Shown in pieces: positions 31,986-40,649 of a DNA stretch of 41,679 nt. The translations under genes and the position numbers were made by a program. Numbering within the stretch: position 1 is the first letter of the stretch; every line of letters begins with the position of its first letter. Under the pieces are notes generated by a model that saw nothing but the letters and a program-made list of their open reading frames with translations, did not search any database and was not told the origin of the DNA. The DNA is taken from contig NZ_JAKJIB010000008.1 in NCBI RefSeq assembly GCF_021864505.1, positions 1-41,679 of the forward strand, given 5' to 3'. Origin of the DNA: Falsiroseomonas oryziterrae. GTDB lineage: Bacteria > Pseudomonadota > Alphaproteobacteria > Acetobacterales > Acetobacteraceae.

Positions 31986-32825
31986 TCAGCCGAACCGGCC
32001 GGTGATGTAGTCCTGGGTGCGCTTCTCGCGCGGGGCGGTGAACATCTGCGCGGCCGGTGCGACCTCCACCAGCTCGCCGAGGTAGAAGAAGGCGACCTGG
32101 TCGGCGCAGCGCGCGGCCTGCTGCATGTTGTGGGTCACGATGCAGATGGTGAAGTCGCGCTTCAGCTCGTCGATCAGCTCCTCGATCTTGAGCGTGCTGA
32201 TCGGATCGAGCGCCGAGGTCGGCTCGTCGAAGAGGATCACCTCCGGCCGCACCGCGATGGTGCGCGCGATGCAGAGCCGCTGCTGCTGGCCGCCCGAGAG
32301 CCCGAGTGCGGAGGATTGCAGCCGGTCCTTCACCTCGCCCCAGATCGCCGCGCGGGTCAGCGCCCATTCGACGCGGTCGTCCATCTCGGCCTTCGAGAGC
32401 TTCTCGTGCAGCCGGACCCCGAAGGCGATGTTCTCGTAGATGGTCATGGGGAACGGGGTCGGCTTCTGGAACACCATGCCGACCTTGGCGCGGAGCTCGT
32501 TGAGATCCACCGAGGCGTCGAGGATGTTGCGCCCGTCCATGATCACCTCGCCCGCGGCGCGCTGGCCGGGATAGAGGCTGTACATCCGGTTCAGCACCCG
32601 CAGCAGCGTGGACTTGCCGCAGCCTGACGGGCCGATCATGCCGGTCACCTGCCGGTCGGGCAGTTCGAGGTTGATGCCCTTGAGGGCCTTGTTGTCGCCG
32701 TAGAAGAAATCGAGGTTGCGCACCGAGATCCGCGAGGTGGCGTTGATCTCGGAGGCGGAGCGGGCCTGCAGGCCGCCGAAGGAGCCGCTGTCGGCGGGAA
32801 CGGCGGTGTCGGTGATCGAGTTCAT
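31986..32825 (-). CDS. pstB: Phosphate ABC transporter ATPase PstB
   Basis: The product is 279 residues. Walker A is GPSGCGKST, the signature is [15 protein letters not shown], Walker B is [16 protein letters not shown] and the switch is [14 protein letters not shown], all typical PstB. Compared with E. coli PstB it has about 25 extra N-terminal residues ([17 protein letters not shown]) before [13 protein letters not shown]. The ATG at 32825 has a GGGG ribosome site upstream. It powers phosphate import through PstA and PstC. Confidence 0.96.
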   Translation of the reverse strand: MNSITDTAVPADSGSFGGLQARSASEINATSRISVRNLDFFYGDNKALKGINLELPDRQVTGMIGPSGCGKSTLLRVLNRMYSLYPGQRAAGEVIMDGRNILDASVDLNELRAKVGMVFQKPTPFPMTIYENIAFGVRLHEKLSKAEMDDRVEWALTRAAIWGEVKDRLQSSALGLSGGQQQRLCIARTIAVRPEVILFDEPTSALDPISTLKIEELIDELKRDFTICIVTHNMQQAARCADQVAFFYLGELVEVAPAAQMFTAPREKRTQDYITGRFG

Positions 32826-32845
32826 CGCGTGATCCCCTTGCGGGC

Positions 32846-33763
32846 CTAGATCTTGCGGCGCAGCAGAAGCCGCGCACAGATGTTGATGGCCAGGACGCCG
32901 AGCGTCACCAGGAGCGCGCCGGTCCAGGCGATCTCGATGAGGTCCGGGAACCCCGAATTGGCCTGCTGGTAGATCGAGATGGGGAGGCTCGCCATCGCCT
33001 TCGACAGGTCGAGGGAGGCGATGTTGTTGCCGAAGGAGGTCAGCAGCAGCGGCGCCGTCTCGCCCGCGATGCGCGCCACCGCGAGCAGGATGCCGGTGAC
33101 GATGCCGGACAGGGCGGCCTTGTAGCAGACGAGCGTGATCATCTTCCATTTCGGCGCGCCGAGCGCGATGACCGCCTCCCGCAGCGTGTTGGGGATCAGC
33201 TGCAGCATGTCCTCGGTCGTGCGCACGACGACGGGGATGACGATGATGGCCAGCGCCAGCGCCCCGGCGATGCCGGAGAAGCCGCCCATCGGCAGCACGA
33301 CGAGCTGGTAGATGAACAGGCCGATCAGGATGGACGGGGCCGAGAGCAGCACGTCCGAGACGAAGCGGACGGCGTTCCCCATCGCCGAGTTGCGGGCGTA
33401 TTCGGCCAGGTAGGTGCCGACGAGCAGGCCGACCGGCGTGCCGATCGCCGTCGCGATGGCGACCTGGACGAGGCTGCCGAGGATGGCGTGCAGCAGGCCA
33501 CCCTTGGGCAGCGTATCGTCACCGAAGCGCGTCGGGCGGAACTCTGTCGTGAAGATGGTGAGGTCGAGCGCCGCCATGCCGCGCCAGACGAGGGTGAGCA
33601 TGATCGAGGCGAGGAAGAACAGGCCGACGAGGGTGGCGGCGATGCAGGCCCAGCGGACCAGGCTGTCGACCAGCCGGCGGCGACGCCCGAGCGCGCGGGC
33701 CTTCGCCATGTCCTTGGCGGGCGCGCTGCGGAGCGGCCCTGCGCCCATGGTTGCGGTGCTCAT
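32846..33763 (-). CDS. pstA: Phosphate ABC transporter permease PstA
   Basis: The product is 305 residues. An N-terminal cytoplasmic stretch ([13 protein letters not shown]) is followed by a first membrane segment, a periplasmic region, and a BPD_transp_1 domain with [33 protein letters not shown], and the EAA-type loop [15 protein letters not shown]. Segment [20 protein letters not shown] is the PstA hallmark. It pairs with PstC as the phosphate channel and lies 20 bases from pstB and 12 bases from pstC. Confidence 0.95.
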   Translation of the reverse strand: MSTATMGAGPLRSAPAKDMAKARALGRRRRLVDSLVRWACIAATLVGLFFLASIMLTLVWRGMAALDLTIFTTEFRPTRFGDDTLPKGGLLHAILGSLVQVAIATAIGTPVGLLVGTYLAEYARNSAMGNAVRFVSDVLLSAPSILIGLFIYQLVVLPMGGFSGIAGALALAIIVIPVVVRTTEDMLQLIPNTLREAVIALGAPKWKMITLVCYKAALSGIVTGILLAVARIAGETAPLLLTSFGNNIASLDLSKAMASLPISIYQQANSGFPDLIEIAWTGALLVTLGVLAINICARLLLRRKI

Positions 33764-33775
33764 CGTCCCTGCCCC

Positions 33776-34762
33776 CTACTTCAGCCGCGACCGGAGCAGC
33801 CAGCGGGAGGTCGCCAGCACGACGAAGGAGATCACGAAGAGCAGGAAGCCGAGCGCGAAGAGCGCCGACTGCTTCAGGCTGCCGGCGAGGCTTTCGGGGA
33901 ACTCCATCGCGATCACCGAGGCGATGGTGGTGGAGGCGTCGAAGACCGATTCCGGCATGCGGTTGGCATTGCCGATGACGAAGGTGACCGCCATCGTCTC
34001 GCCGAGCGCGCGGCCGAGGCCGAGCATGATGCCGCCGACGACCGAGATGCGGGTGTAGGGGATGACGACGCCGCGCACCACCTCCCACCGCGTCGCGCCG
34101 ACGCCGTAGGCGCTTTCCTTGTAGACCGGGGGCACCTGCTCGAAGACGTCGCGCATGGTTGCCGCGATGAAGGGCAGGATCATGATCGCGAGCACGAGGG
34201 AGGCCGAGAACAGGCTGGTGCCGGCAAAGTTGTTGCTCTCGAAGATGAACCCGATCAGCGGGATCGCGGCCAGTTGCTCGCCGAAGGCCAGCTGGATGTG
34301 CATCTGCACGAAGGGCACCAGCACGAAGAGGCCCCACATGCCGTAGATGATGGAGGGCACGGCGGCGAGCAGCTCGATCGCGATGCCGACCGGCCGCTTC
34401 AGCCAGTCGGGCGCGAGCTCGGTGAGGAAGAAGGCGATGCCGAAGGCGACCGGCACGGCGAAGATGATGGCCAGGATGGAGCTGACCACCGTGCCGAAGA
34501 CGGCGATGAGGGCGCCGTATTCCTCGCGATGGTCCTCGACCGGGTTCCAGGCATCCGACCAGAGGAACTGGACGCCGTAGCGCTCGAAGGCCGGGAGGCC
34601 GCCGATGAAGAGCGTGACGATGATGCCGCCGAGCGTGAGCAGGACGAGGATGCCGGCGCCGGTGCAGAGCGCCTCGAAGATCCTGTCGCCGAGGCTGCCG
34701 GGCTTGCGCCGCTGGCCGGAGACGGGAAGGCCGGCCGCACCGGCCGCTACGGTCTGCTGCAA
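33776..34762 (-). CDS. pstC: Phosphate ABC transporter permease PstC
   Basis: This 328-residue protein is read from TTG 34762 (encoding MQQTVAAGAAG). No ATG or GTG fits in frame between the pstS stop and the first membrane segment (FEALCTGAGILVLLTLGG), so TTG is the best start although its ribosome site is weak. Family blocks are VPVAFGIAFFLTELAP, ELLAAVPSIIYGMWGLFVL, VYKESAYGVGATRWEVV (EAA loop) and GRALGETMAVTFVIGNA. PstC forms the phosphate channel with PstA. A strong hairpin (34793-34816) lies between the pstS stop and this start and may lower its output relative to PstS. Confidence 0.93.
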   Translation of the reverse strand: MQQTVAAGAAGLPVSGQRRKPGSLGDRIFEALCTGAGILVLLTLGGIIVTLFIGGLPAFERYGVQFLWSDAWNPVEDHREEYGALIAVFGTVVSSILAIIFAVPVAFGIAFFLTELAPDWLKRPVGIAIELLAAVPSIIYGMWGLFVLVPFVQMHIQLAFGEQLAAIPLIGFIFESNNFAGTSLFSASLVLAIMILPFIAATMRDVFEQVPPVYKESAYGVGATRWEVVRGVVIPYTRISVVGGIMLGLGRALGETMAVTFVIGNANRMPESVFDASTTIASVIAMEFPESLAGSLKQSALFALGFLLFVISFVVLATSRWLLRSRLK

Positions 34763-34792
34763 GGCTGGATGTCCGCTCGGTTGCAGAAGGCC

Positions 34793-34816
34793 GGGGCGCG
34801 CCGCTCGGCGCGCCCC
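34793..34816 (-). other. Intercistronic hairpin between pstS and pstC
   Basis: Eleven-base arms GGGGCGCGCCG (34793-34803) and CGGCGCGCCCC (34806-34816) are exact complements around two bases, leaving about ten pairs with a tetraloop. It starts nine bases after the pstS stop. It lacks a T run, so it is more likely an mRNA 3' stabiliser or partial attenuator that keeps PstS above the membrane components. Confidence 0.7.
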
Positions 34817-34824
34817 GCATCGGG

Positions 34825-35889
34825 TCAGGCGACCGGCCAGAGTGCCTCGCGGCCGGGCCCGCGGACGTTCTGCGCCCAGGCCGCGCGCACGGCGTCGTGG
34901 ACGTTGGCCGGCAGCGGGATGTACTCCAGGCGCTGCGCGGTCTGGCTGCCGTTGCGGAAGGCCCAGTCGAAGAAGCGCATCGTGTTGCGGCTCGCCGCCA
35001 GGCGATCGGCCGGCGGGTTGGTCGGCAGCAGGATGTAGGTCGGCGAGGTGATCGGCCAGACCGTGGCGCCGTTCAGGTCGATCGTGTCGGCGGCGAAGTT
35101 CGGCACGGTCCAGTCCGCGGCGGCGGCCGTGGCCTGGAAGGCCGGCGGCTCCGGACGGACGAAGTTGCCCGACTTGTTGCGGATCTGCGTGGTCGGCATG
35201 CGGTTCACCACCGCATAGGCGTTCTCGATGTAGCCGATCGTGCCCGGCGTGTTGCGGATGATGTTCGACACGCCTTCGTTGCCGCGGGCGCCGTTGCCGA
35301 CCGGCCAGCGCACGCTGGTGCCCGCGCCCGGCCCATCGCGCCACTCGTTCGAGATGCGCGAGAGATAGGTGGTGAAGACCCAGGTCGTGCCCGAGCCGTC
35401 GGCGCGGTAGGCGACGCTGAGCGGCAGGTTCGGGATGCGAAGCTCGCGGTTCACCTCCGCGATGCGCGGGTCGTTCCAGCGCGTGATCCGGCCGAAGAAG
35501 ATGTCGGCGATGATCTCGGGCGTCAGGCGCAGCGCGTTGTCGGCGACGCCCGGCAGGTTGGCGCTCAGCACCACCGAACCCATGACGGTCGGGAACTGGA
35601 GCAGGTTGCGCTCCGCCAGCTGCGCCGTCGGTAGCGGCGCGTCGGAGGCGCCGAAATCGACGGTGCGCGCGGTGATCTGGTTGATGCCGCCGCCCGAGCC
35701 GATCGACTGGTAGTTCAGGCTGACGCCGATGGCCTGTTGGGCCTCCTGGGCCCACCGCTCGTAGAGCGGGCGGGGGAAGGTCGCGCCGGCGCCGGTGATG
35801 GTCGCCTGCTGCGCGAAGGCGCGATGCGGGAGCGCGAGGCTCGCGCCGAGGGCCGCACCAGTGCCGAGCAGAAGGGTCCGCCTGTTCAC
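34825..35889 (-). CDS. pstS: Phosphate ABC transporter substrate-binding protein PstS
   Basis: This 354-residue protein is read from GTG 35889, with GGAG eight bases upstream; the frame is open to an ATG at 36033, but the extra 48 residues do not look like a leader. A twin-arginine-like signal (NRRTLLLGTGAALGASLALP) ends near HRAFAQ. The mature part has TITGAGATFPRPLYERW, YQSIGSGGGINQI, VDFGASDAPL and RADGSGTTWVFTTYLS, the phosphate-binding segments of PstS. It delivers phosphate to PstCAB and heads the operon behind a Pho box. Confidence 0.96.
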   Translation of the reverse strand: MNRRTLLLGTGAALGASLALPHRAFAQQATITGAGATFPRPLYERWAQEAQQAIGVSLNYQSIGSGGGINQITARTVDFGASDAPLPTAQLAERNLLQFPTVMGSVVLSANLPGVADNALRLTPEIIADIFFGRITRWNDPRIAEVNRELRIPNLPLSVAYRADGSGTTWVFTTYLSRISNEWRDGPGAGTSVRWPVGNGARGNEGVSNIIRNTPGTIGYIENAYAVVNRMPTTQIRNKSGNFVRPEPPAFQATAAAADWTVPNFAADTIDLNGATVWPITSPTYILLPTNPPADRLAASRNTMRFFDWAFRNGSQTAQRLEYIPLPANVHDAVRAAWAQNVRGPGREALWPVA

Positions 35890-35978
35890 GCTGTCATCTC
35901 CGCTGTCTGCCGTGTCGGGACTCCGCGACGGGGGTGCGGCGTCCGGCGCGCCATCTAGGCCCGCCGGGCGACCCCCCG

Positions 35979-36006
35979 ATTTCAGTTTTATGACACTTGG
36001 ATGACA
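35979..36006 (-). promoter_or_regulatory. Pho box upstream of pstS
   Basis: On the minus strand, three half-sites repeat every 11 bases: TGTCATCCAAG, TGTCATAAAAC and TGAAAT. The middle unit with its flanks matches the PhoB consensus CTGTCATAAA(A/T)CTGTCA closely. It lies about 90 bases before the pstS start and is the most AT-rich segment nearby. PhoB, encoded at the end of this operon, should bind here. Confidence 0.85.
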
Positions 36007-36059
36007 TCGATCCGGACGGGCCGGGCGGATCATCCGTATCCGCCCCGCCCTCCGTTAGG

Positions 36060-37985
36060 TCAGCGCGCGCGGCTCTCCGCCAGGTGGTCGAAGCGGTGGC
36101 GGTAGGTGCCGAGACCGAGGGTCTGGCCGCGCAGTTCCAGGATCAGGTCGTGCAGCTCGGCGGCGGGGACCATCGCCTCCACCTCGTCCCAGCCGGGCCG
36201 GCCGGGCGATTCGGCATAGCCGAGGATCTGCCCGCGCCGCCCCGTCAGCAGGCGCTGCGCGGCCGGGGTGAAGGCCTGGGGCACCTGGACCGCGACATGC
36301 TCGACGGGTTCGAGCAGCACCGGGTCGGCCTTGGCCAGTGCCTCCTGCATCGCCATGCGCGTGGCTGTGGCGAAAGCCATGTCGGAACTGTCGACGCTGT
36401 GGAACCCGCCATCCACCAGCGTCACCTCGATGTCCACCACCGGGTTGCCCAGAGGACCCCTGCGCGCCGCCTCCTCCGCCGCCTCGCCGCAGGCGGGGAT
36501 GAATTTGCGGGGGATGGCGCCGCCCACGACCTTGTCCACGAAGGCGAAGCCGGCGCCGCGCGGGCGGGGTGCGACCTCGATCACCACGTCGGCGAACTGG
36601 CCATGGCCGCCGGTCTGGCGCTTGAGCCGCGCATGATGGCGGACCGGGCGGCGGATCGTCTCGCGGAAGGGCACGCGCGGGCGATGCGTGGCGAGCCTGA
36701 CCGTCTGGGTCAGCTTCTCGACCGCAGCGCGCAGGTGCTGCTCGCCCTGGCCGTGCAGCACCGTCTCGCCGGTCTCCGGCATCTGCTCGATGCGGAGCGA
36801 GGGATCCTCCTCGGTCAGCCGGTTCAGGGCGGCGCCCAGCCGGACCTCGTCCTTGCGGTCCTCCGGCTCGATCGCCAGCGAGAAGGTGGGGGCGGGCGGC
36901 TCGGGGAAAGGCAGGCGGCCGCCGCCGAGCGTGTCCCCTGTCGCCGCGCCGTCAAGCCGGCCGAGCGCCACCACCTCGCCCGCCGCGGCTTCCGCGACCT
37001 TGGCCGGCTCGCCGGCGGGGAAGCGCCAGACGCCGCCGATGCGCTGTCCGGACAAACTCGCACCGTCCTTCAGCGCGCCGCGCCAGATCCGGACAAAGGA
37101 CAGCCGCCCCGCATGGCCGGCCTGGACCGTGCGGAAGACCTGCGCAAGCGGCTCGGCTCCGGCCTCCACCCCATGGCGGGCGGCGGTCTCCGCCACCTCC
37201 GGCGCATCGTGGCGCAGCGCCTTCCAGAGGCGGCGCACGCCGGAGGCATGCTCGGCGGCGCCGAACAGCACGCCCATGACATGGCCGGCCGCTTCCTCGG
37301 CATGGAGCGGGCGGTAGAGCGCGGCGGCGTCGGGGGCGCGGTCCTCCACGATCGCCTCCAGCAGCGCGTCGTCGGCATCGGCCAGCGCCTCGGCCAGCGC
37401 GGCGCGGGCCTCGGCCTCCGCCCCGCGCATCGCCTCCGGGAAGGGCGCGGGCTCCGAGGCGGCGCCCTCGCGGAAGCGCCAGGCGCGCTCGCTGATCAGG
37501 TCCACATAGCCGACGACGCGCTCGCCCTCGCGCCAGGGCATCTGGCGCAGCAGCAGGCGGCGGCGGGTCTGGGCCTGCAGCGCCTCCACCAGCTCGCGCG
37601 GCGCGGCGCCGAGCGCGTCGAGCTTGTTGACGAAGAGCACGGCCGGGATGTCGAGTTCCTCCACCATCCGCAGGCAGGGCGCGGCCATGGCGGCGCGGGC
37701 CGGGTCGGGATCCACCACCACGACCGCGATGTCGGCGACCGCGAGCGCGCAGGCGGCCGCGTGGGAGAACTCGATCGAGCCGGGGCAGTCCAGGATCGTC
37801 CAGGGGTCGTCGAGAAAGCTCGCCTGGCCCACCCGCATCTCGGTGCCGCCGTGGTGGGTCCTGCCGTTCGTCGCGCGACGGACCGGCGCGCCGGCGGCGG
37901 CGAGCATGGCGTCGAAGAGCGCTGACTTGCCGCTGCCATAGGGACCGATCAGGGCCGCGACCCTGGGGCCGTGGGTCTGGGACAT
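36060..37985 (-). CDS. Elongation factor G paralogue (translational GTPase family, altered G motifs)
   Basis: This 641-residue protein is shorter than EF-G (about 700). The P-loop is GPYGSGKS (14-21) in place of AHVDHGKT; G3 is DCPGSIEF (66-73) in place of DTPGHVDF, so the catalytic His is Ser70; G4 is NKLD (120-123). EF-G domains II-V follow: VFRTVQAGHAGRLSFVRIWRG, EPEDRKDEVRLGAALNRLTEEDPSL, GGHGQFADVVIEVAPRPRG (domain IV) and LTGRRGQILGY (domain V). Similar paralogues occur in Rhizobiales and relatives under the name elongation factor G (recalled). The loss of His suggests slow or different GTP hydrolysis; its ribosomal role is unknown. It is a stand-alone gene upstream of the Pho regulon and divergent from the lyase gene. 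Confidence 0.88.
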   Translation of the reverse strand: MSQTHGPRVAALIGPYGSGKSALFDAMLAAAGAPVRRATNGRTHHGGTEMRVGQASFLDDPWTILDCPGSIEFSHAAACALAVADIAVVVVDPDPARAAMAAPCLRMVEELDIPAVLFVNKLDALGAAPRELVEALQAQTRRRLLLRQMPWREGERVVGYVDLISERAWRFREGAASEPAPFPEAMRGAEAEARAALAEALADADDALLEAIVEDRAPDAAALYRPLHAEEAAGHVMGVLFGAAEHASGVRRLWKALRHDAPEVAETAARHGVEAGAEPLAQVFRTVQAGHAGRLSFVRIWRGALKDGASLSGQRIGGVWRFPAGEPAKVAEAAAGEVVALGRLDGAATGDTLGGGRLPFPEPPAPTFSLAIEPEDRKDEVRLGAALNRLTEEDPSLRIEQMPETGETVLHGQGEQHLRAAVEKLTQTVRLATHRPRVPFRETIRRPVRHHARLKRQTGGHGQFADVVIEVAPRPRGAGFAFVDKVVGGAIPRKFIPACGEAAEEAARRGPLGNPVVDIEVTLVDGGFHSVDSSDMAFATATRMAMQEALAKADPVLLEPVEHVAVQVPQAFTPAAQRLLTGRRGQILGYAESPGRPGWDEVEAMVPAAELHDLILELRGQTLGLGTYRHRFDHLAESRAR

Positions 37986-38158
37986 GCGCGCCGTCCTCCG
38001 CGGCCTTGGCGGCCGTGCTGTTGGGCGGGCTCCCCGGCGGGCCAGGGGACCCGTTGAAGGGCACGATGACGCAGGGCGCCGCCCGCGGGCGAGCAAAATC
38101 CGCGTTGGGTGGCCGGGGGGCGGGACGCGTGCCAGCCTGGGCGCCGGAGGAGCGCCGC
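37986..38158. promoter_or_regulatory. Divergent intergenic region, EF-G paralogue and lyase genes
   Basis: These 173 bases carry the promoters of two divergent genes. The sequence is GC-rich with a single AT-richer spot (GCAAAATCCGCG near 38092-38103) that could be part of a -10 region. A GGAGGAG ribosome site serves the ATG at 38159. No operator-like inverted repeat is clear by eye. Confidence 0.35.
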
Positions 38159-39067
38159 ATGATCCTGGACCCGGAGCCGACCAGCCCCCTGCCCTCGCCC
38201 GCCGCCCGGCTGCGCCGCGTGCTGGAAGGGCCATCCATCGCCGTTGTCCCCGGCTGCCACGACGCGCTCGGCGCCAGGCTGATCGCCGCGGCCGGTTTCC
38301 CCGCCGCCTTCCTGTCGGGCTACGCCGTCAGCGCCGCGCGGCTCGGCCTGCCGGATGCCGGGCTGGTGTCCTACCGCGAGATGCTGGATGCGGGGCGCGA
38401 GGCCTGCGCCGCCACCGCCATCCCGGTGATCGGCGACGCCGACACCGGCTTCGGCAATCCGGTGAACGTCCGGCGCACGGTCGCGGGCTATCACCAGGTG
38501 GGCTTCGCCTGCGTGATGATCGAGGACCAGGTCTTCCCCAAGCGCTGCGGCTATGCGGCGGGGCTGGAGGTGGCGCCGCGCGAGGAGGCGCTGACGCGGC
38601 TGCGCGCCGCGCTCGAGGCCCGCGACGCGATCCGCCGCGCCGGCGGCGACCTGCTGGTGATCGGCCGTACCGACAGCCGTGCGGCGGCGGGGTTGGAGGA
38701 GGCGCTGTGGCGCGCCGAGGCCTTCGCCGATCTCGGCGCCGACATCGTCTATTTCGAGGCGCCGGCGAGCACGGCGGAGATGGAGGCGCTGCAGCGCGCC
38801 ACGCGCGGCGTGCCGACCATGCTGGCGCAGGTCGAGAAGCCGGGCCGCGTCTTCCTGACGCCGAAGCAGGCGGAGGCGATCGGCTATCGCGTGCTGCTGC
38901 TCGGCGTCACGCTGCTGAACGCGGTGATCAAGGCGCAGAAGGAGGCGCTGGCCCTGATCGCGCGCGGCGAGCATCCCGGGCCGGACCGGCTGATGCCCTT
39001 CGACGAACTCTACGACACCGTGGGCTTCAACGCCTACTACGCGATGGAGAAGCGCTACGCGCCCTGA
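38159..39067 (+). CDS. Isocitrate lyase/PEP mutase superfamily enzyme
   Basis: The product is 302 residues from ATG 38159, with GGAGG about nine bases upstream. Family segments are PGCHDALGARLIAAAGFPA, GDADTGFGNPVNVRRTV (metal ligands Asp93 and Asp95) and MIEDQVFPKRCGY with Glu122 and the active-site Cys130. The canonical KRCGH of methylisocitrate and isocitrate lyases is KRCGY here, a change seen in some oxaloacetate decarboxylase or carboxyvinyl-carboxyphosphonate phosphorylmutase-like members, so C-C lyase activity on a 2-hydroxy or 2-oxo acid is likely but the substrate is open. No prp genes are nearby. It is divergent from the EF-G paralogue and convergent with the flavin oxidase. Confidence 0.9.
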   Translation: MILDPEPTSPLPSPAARLRRVLEGPSIAVVPGCHDALGARLIAAAGFPAAFLSGYAVSAARLGLPDAGLVSYREMLDAGREACAATAIPVIGDADTGFGNPVNVRRTVAGYHQVGFACVMIEDQVFPKRCGYAAGLEVAPREEALTRLRAALEARDAIRRAGGDLLVIGRTDSRAAAGLEEALWRAEAFADLGADIVYFEAPASTAEMEALQRATRGVPTMLAQVEKPGRVFLTPKQAEAIGYRVLLLGVTLLNAVIKAQKEALALIARGEHPGPDRLMPFDELYDTVGFNAYYAMEKRYAP

Positions 39068-39106
39068 CGCCGTGGCCCAGCGGCCACGGCGCCAGGTCCG
39101 CGCGCG

Positions 39107-40489
39107 TCAGCCCCGCGGATCGATGTTCTGGTTCACCCGGAAGAGGTTGCCCGGATCGTAGCGGCGCTTCGCCGCCAGCAGCCGGTCGTAGTTCGCGCCA
39201 TACGCGGCGCGCACCCGCGCCTGGCCCTCGTCGTCGGACATGAAGTTCACATAGGCGCCGCCCGGGTTGTGCGGATGCACCGCCTCCCAGTAGGCGCGTC
39301 CCCAAGCCTTCAGGGACGCGGCCTTGGCCGGGTCGGGATCGATCGCGGCGATCACCATGGACCAGGTGGCGTCGCGCGCGCCCCAGGGCGTCGCGTCGGG
39401 CGCGACGCGGTGGACGGCGCCGTCGATCGGATAGAGATGCATCAGCGACAGCTCGCTCGGCGTGCGCGCGGCATGGCGCAGGTGCTCCTCGATGGCCGCG
39501 TCGGTCAGTTCGCGCACGAAGTCGCCCTTCCAGTACCACTGCATGCCCTTGGGCAGCAGCGGATCGAACAGCGCCTGCAGCATCGGGAAGGGCATCTCCG
39601 CCATGCCGTCCAGCAGCGGCTGCGGCAGCTCGGCGCGGACGCGGCGCATCGCGGCCTCGCCTTCCGCCTGGCTGCCGACATGGCAGGAGATCAGCGCGCA
39701 GATCCGCCGCCCCCAGAGCTCCGCCGGGAAGGGCGCGGTGGAGGGCACGGTCTTGAGGCCCAGGAAGCTGCAGAGCTCGGGCGGCGTCGTCGGCAGCCAG
39801 TCGCGGTACCAGCGCATGATCTCGCCGGCCTGCGCCTGGTCCCAGAAGATCGGTCCGCCATAGACGGTGCTGACCGGATGGGCGCGGAAGACGAAGCTGG
39901 TGACGACGCCGAAATTGCCGCCGCCGCCCCGGAGCGCCCAGAACAGGTCCGGGTGGTCGTGCTCGTTCGCCGTGACGAAGCTGCCGTCGGCGAGCACGAC
40001 ATCGGCTTCGAGCAGGTTGTCGACGGTCAGCCCGTATTTCCGGGTCAGGTAGCCGTGCCCGCCGCCGAGCGTCAGGCCGGCGAGGCCGGTGGTCGAGACG
40101 ATGCCGGCGGGCACCGCGAGGCCGAAGGCATGCGTCGCATGGTCGACGTCGCCCTGGGTGCAGCCGGCGCCGGCGCGCACCGTCCGCGCGGCGGGATCGA
40201 CGCGCACCCCCTTCATCGCGGAGAGGTCGATGACGAGGCCGCCGTCGCAGCTGCCAAGGCCCGGCCCGTTGTGGCCGCCGCCCCGGATCGCGAGCAGCAT
40301 TCCCCGGTCGCGGGCGAAGCGCACGGCTGCCATCACATCGGCCACGTCGACGCAGCGCGCGATGATCGCCGGGCGCTTCTCAATCATCCCGTTGTAGAGC
40401 TTGCAGGCCTCGCCGTAGTCGGAGTCGGCCGGCCGGATCACGCTGCCGCGCAGCTCCGGCTGCAGCGTGCCGAGGCTCGTGTCGGGCAT
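39107..40489 (-). CDS. FAD-linked oxidase, berberine-bridge-enzyme type
   Basis: The product is 460 residues from ATG 40489; an ATG at 40501 overlaps the ribosome site GGAGGA that serves 40489, so the shorter form is chosen. The FAD-binding PCMH domain has LLAIRGGGHNGPGLG with His73 as the covalent FAD site, GAGCTQGDVDHATHAFGL and AGLTLGGGHGYLTRKYGLTVDN. The usual second attachment Cys in the G-x-C-P segment is absent (GIVSTTGLAG), so mono-covalent FAD is expected. A C-terminal BBE domain with YDPGNLFRVNQNIDP closes the protein. Such oxidases act on sugars, alkaloids and cannabinoid-like or phenolic substrates. It is divergent from an AraC-family regulator. Confidence 0.92.
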   Translation of the reverse strand: MPDTSLGTLQPELRGSVIRPADSDYGEACKLYNGMIEKRPAIIARCVDVADVMAAVRFARDRGMLLAIRGGGHNGPGLGSCDGGLVIDLSAMKGVRVDPAARTVRAGAGCTQGDVDHATHAFGLAVPAGIVSTTGLAGLTLGGGHGYLTRKYGLTVDNLLEADVVLADGSFVTANEHDHPDLFWALRGGGGNFGVVTSFVFRAHPVSTVYGGPIFWDQAQAGEIMRWYRDWLPTTPPELCSFLGLKTVPSTAPFPAELWGRRICALISCHVGSQAEGEAAMRRVRAELPQPLLDGMAEMPFPMLQALFDPLLPKGMQWYWKGDFVRELTDAAIEEHLRHAARTPSELSLMHLYPIDGAVHRVAPDATPWGARDATWSMVIAAIDPDPAKAASLKAWGRAYWEAVHPHNPGGAYVNFMSDDEGQARVRAAYGANYDRLLAAKRRYDPGNLFRVNQNIDPRG

Positions 40490-40649
40490 GGCTTCCTCCA
40501 TCCTTCGTCTTGCCAGTCGGCCAGCCTATGAAGATGTGAAGCCGCGGCAGAATGACCGCGCGTCGGTATTTCTTGCCCGGGCATCCTGGAACGTGGTCGA
40601 GTCCGCCGGGGCCATCCGATCGCCTGCCATCCCCGCGAGGAGCCGTCGC
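40490..40649. promoter_or_regulatory. Divergent promoter region, flavin oxidase and AraC regulator
   Basis: These 160 bases separate two divergent genes and probably hold both promoters and the regulator site. GAGGAG (40637-40642) is the ribosome site that sets the AraC GTG start. A somewhat AT-richer patch (CCTATGAAGATGTGAAGCC, 40526-40544) is the best candidate for promoter elements. Confidence 0.4.

Noticed and set aside
33488-35038. Long plus-strand frame over pstA, pstC and pstS, rich in Glu/Asp/His
   Set aside because: It is the antisense of three well-identified phosphate transport genes and shows no domain structure.
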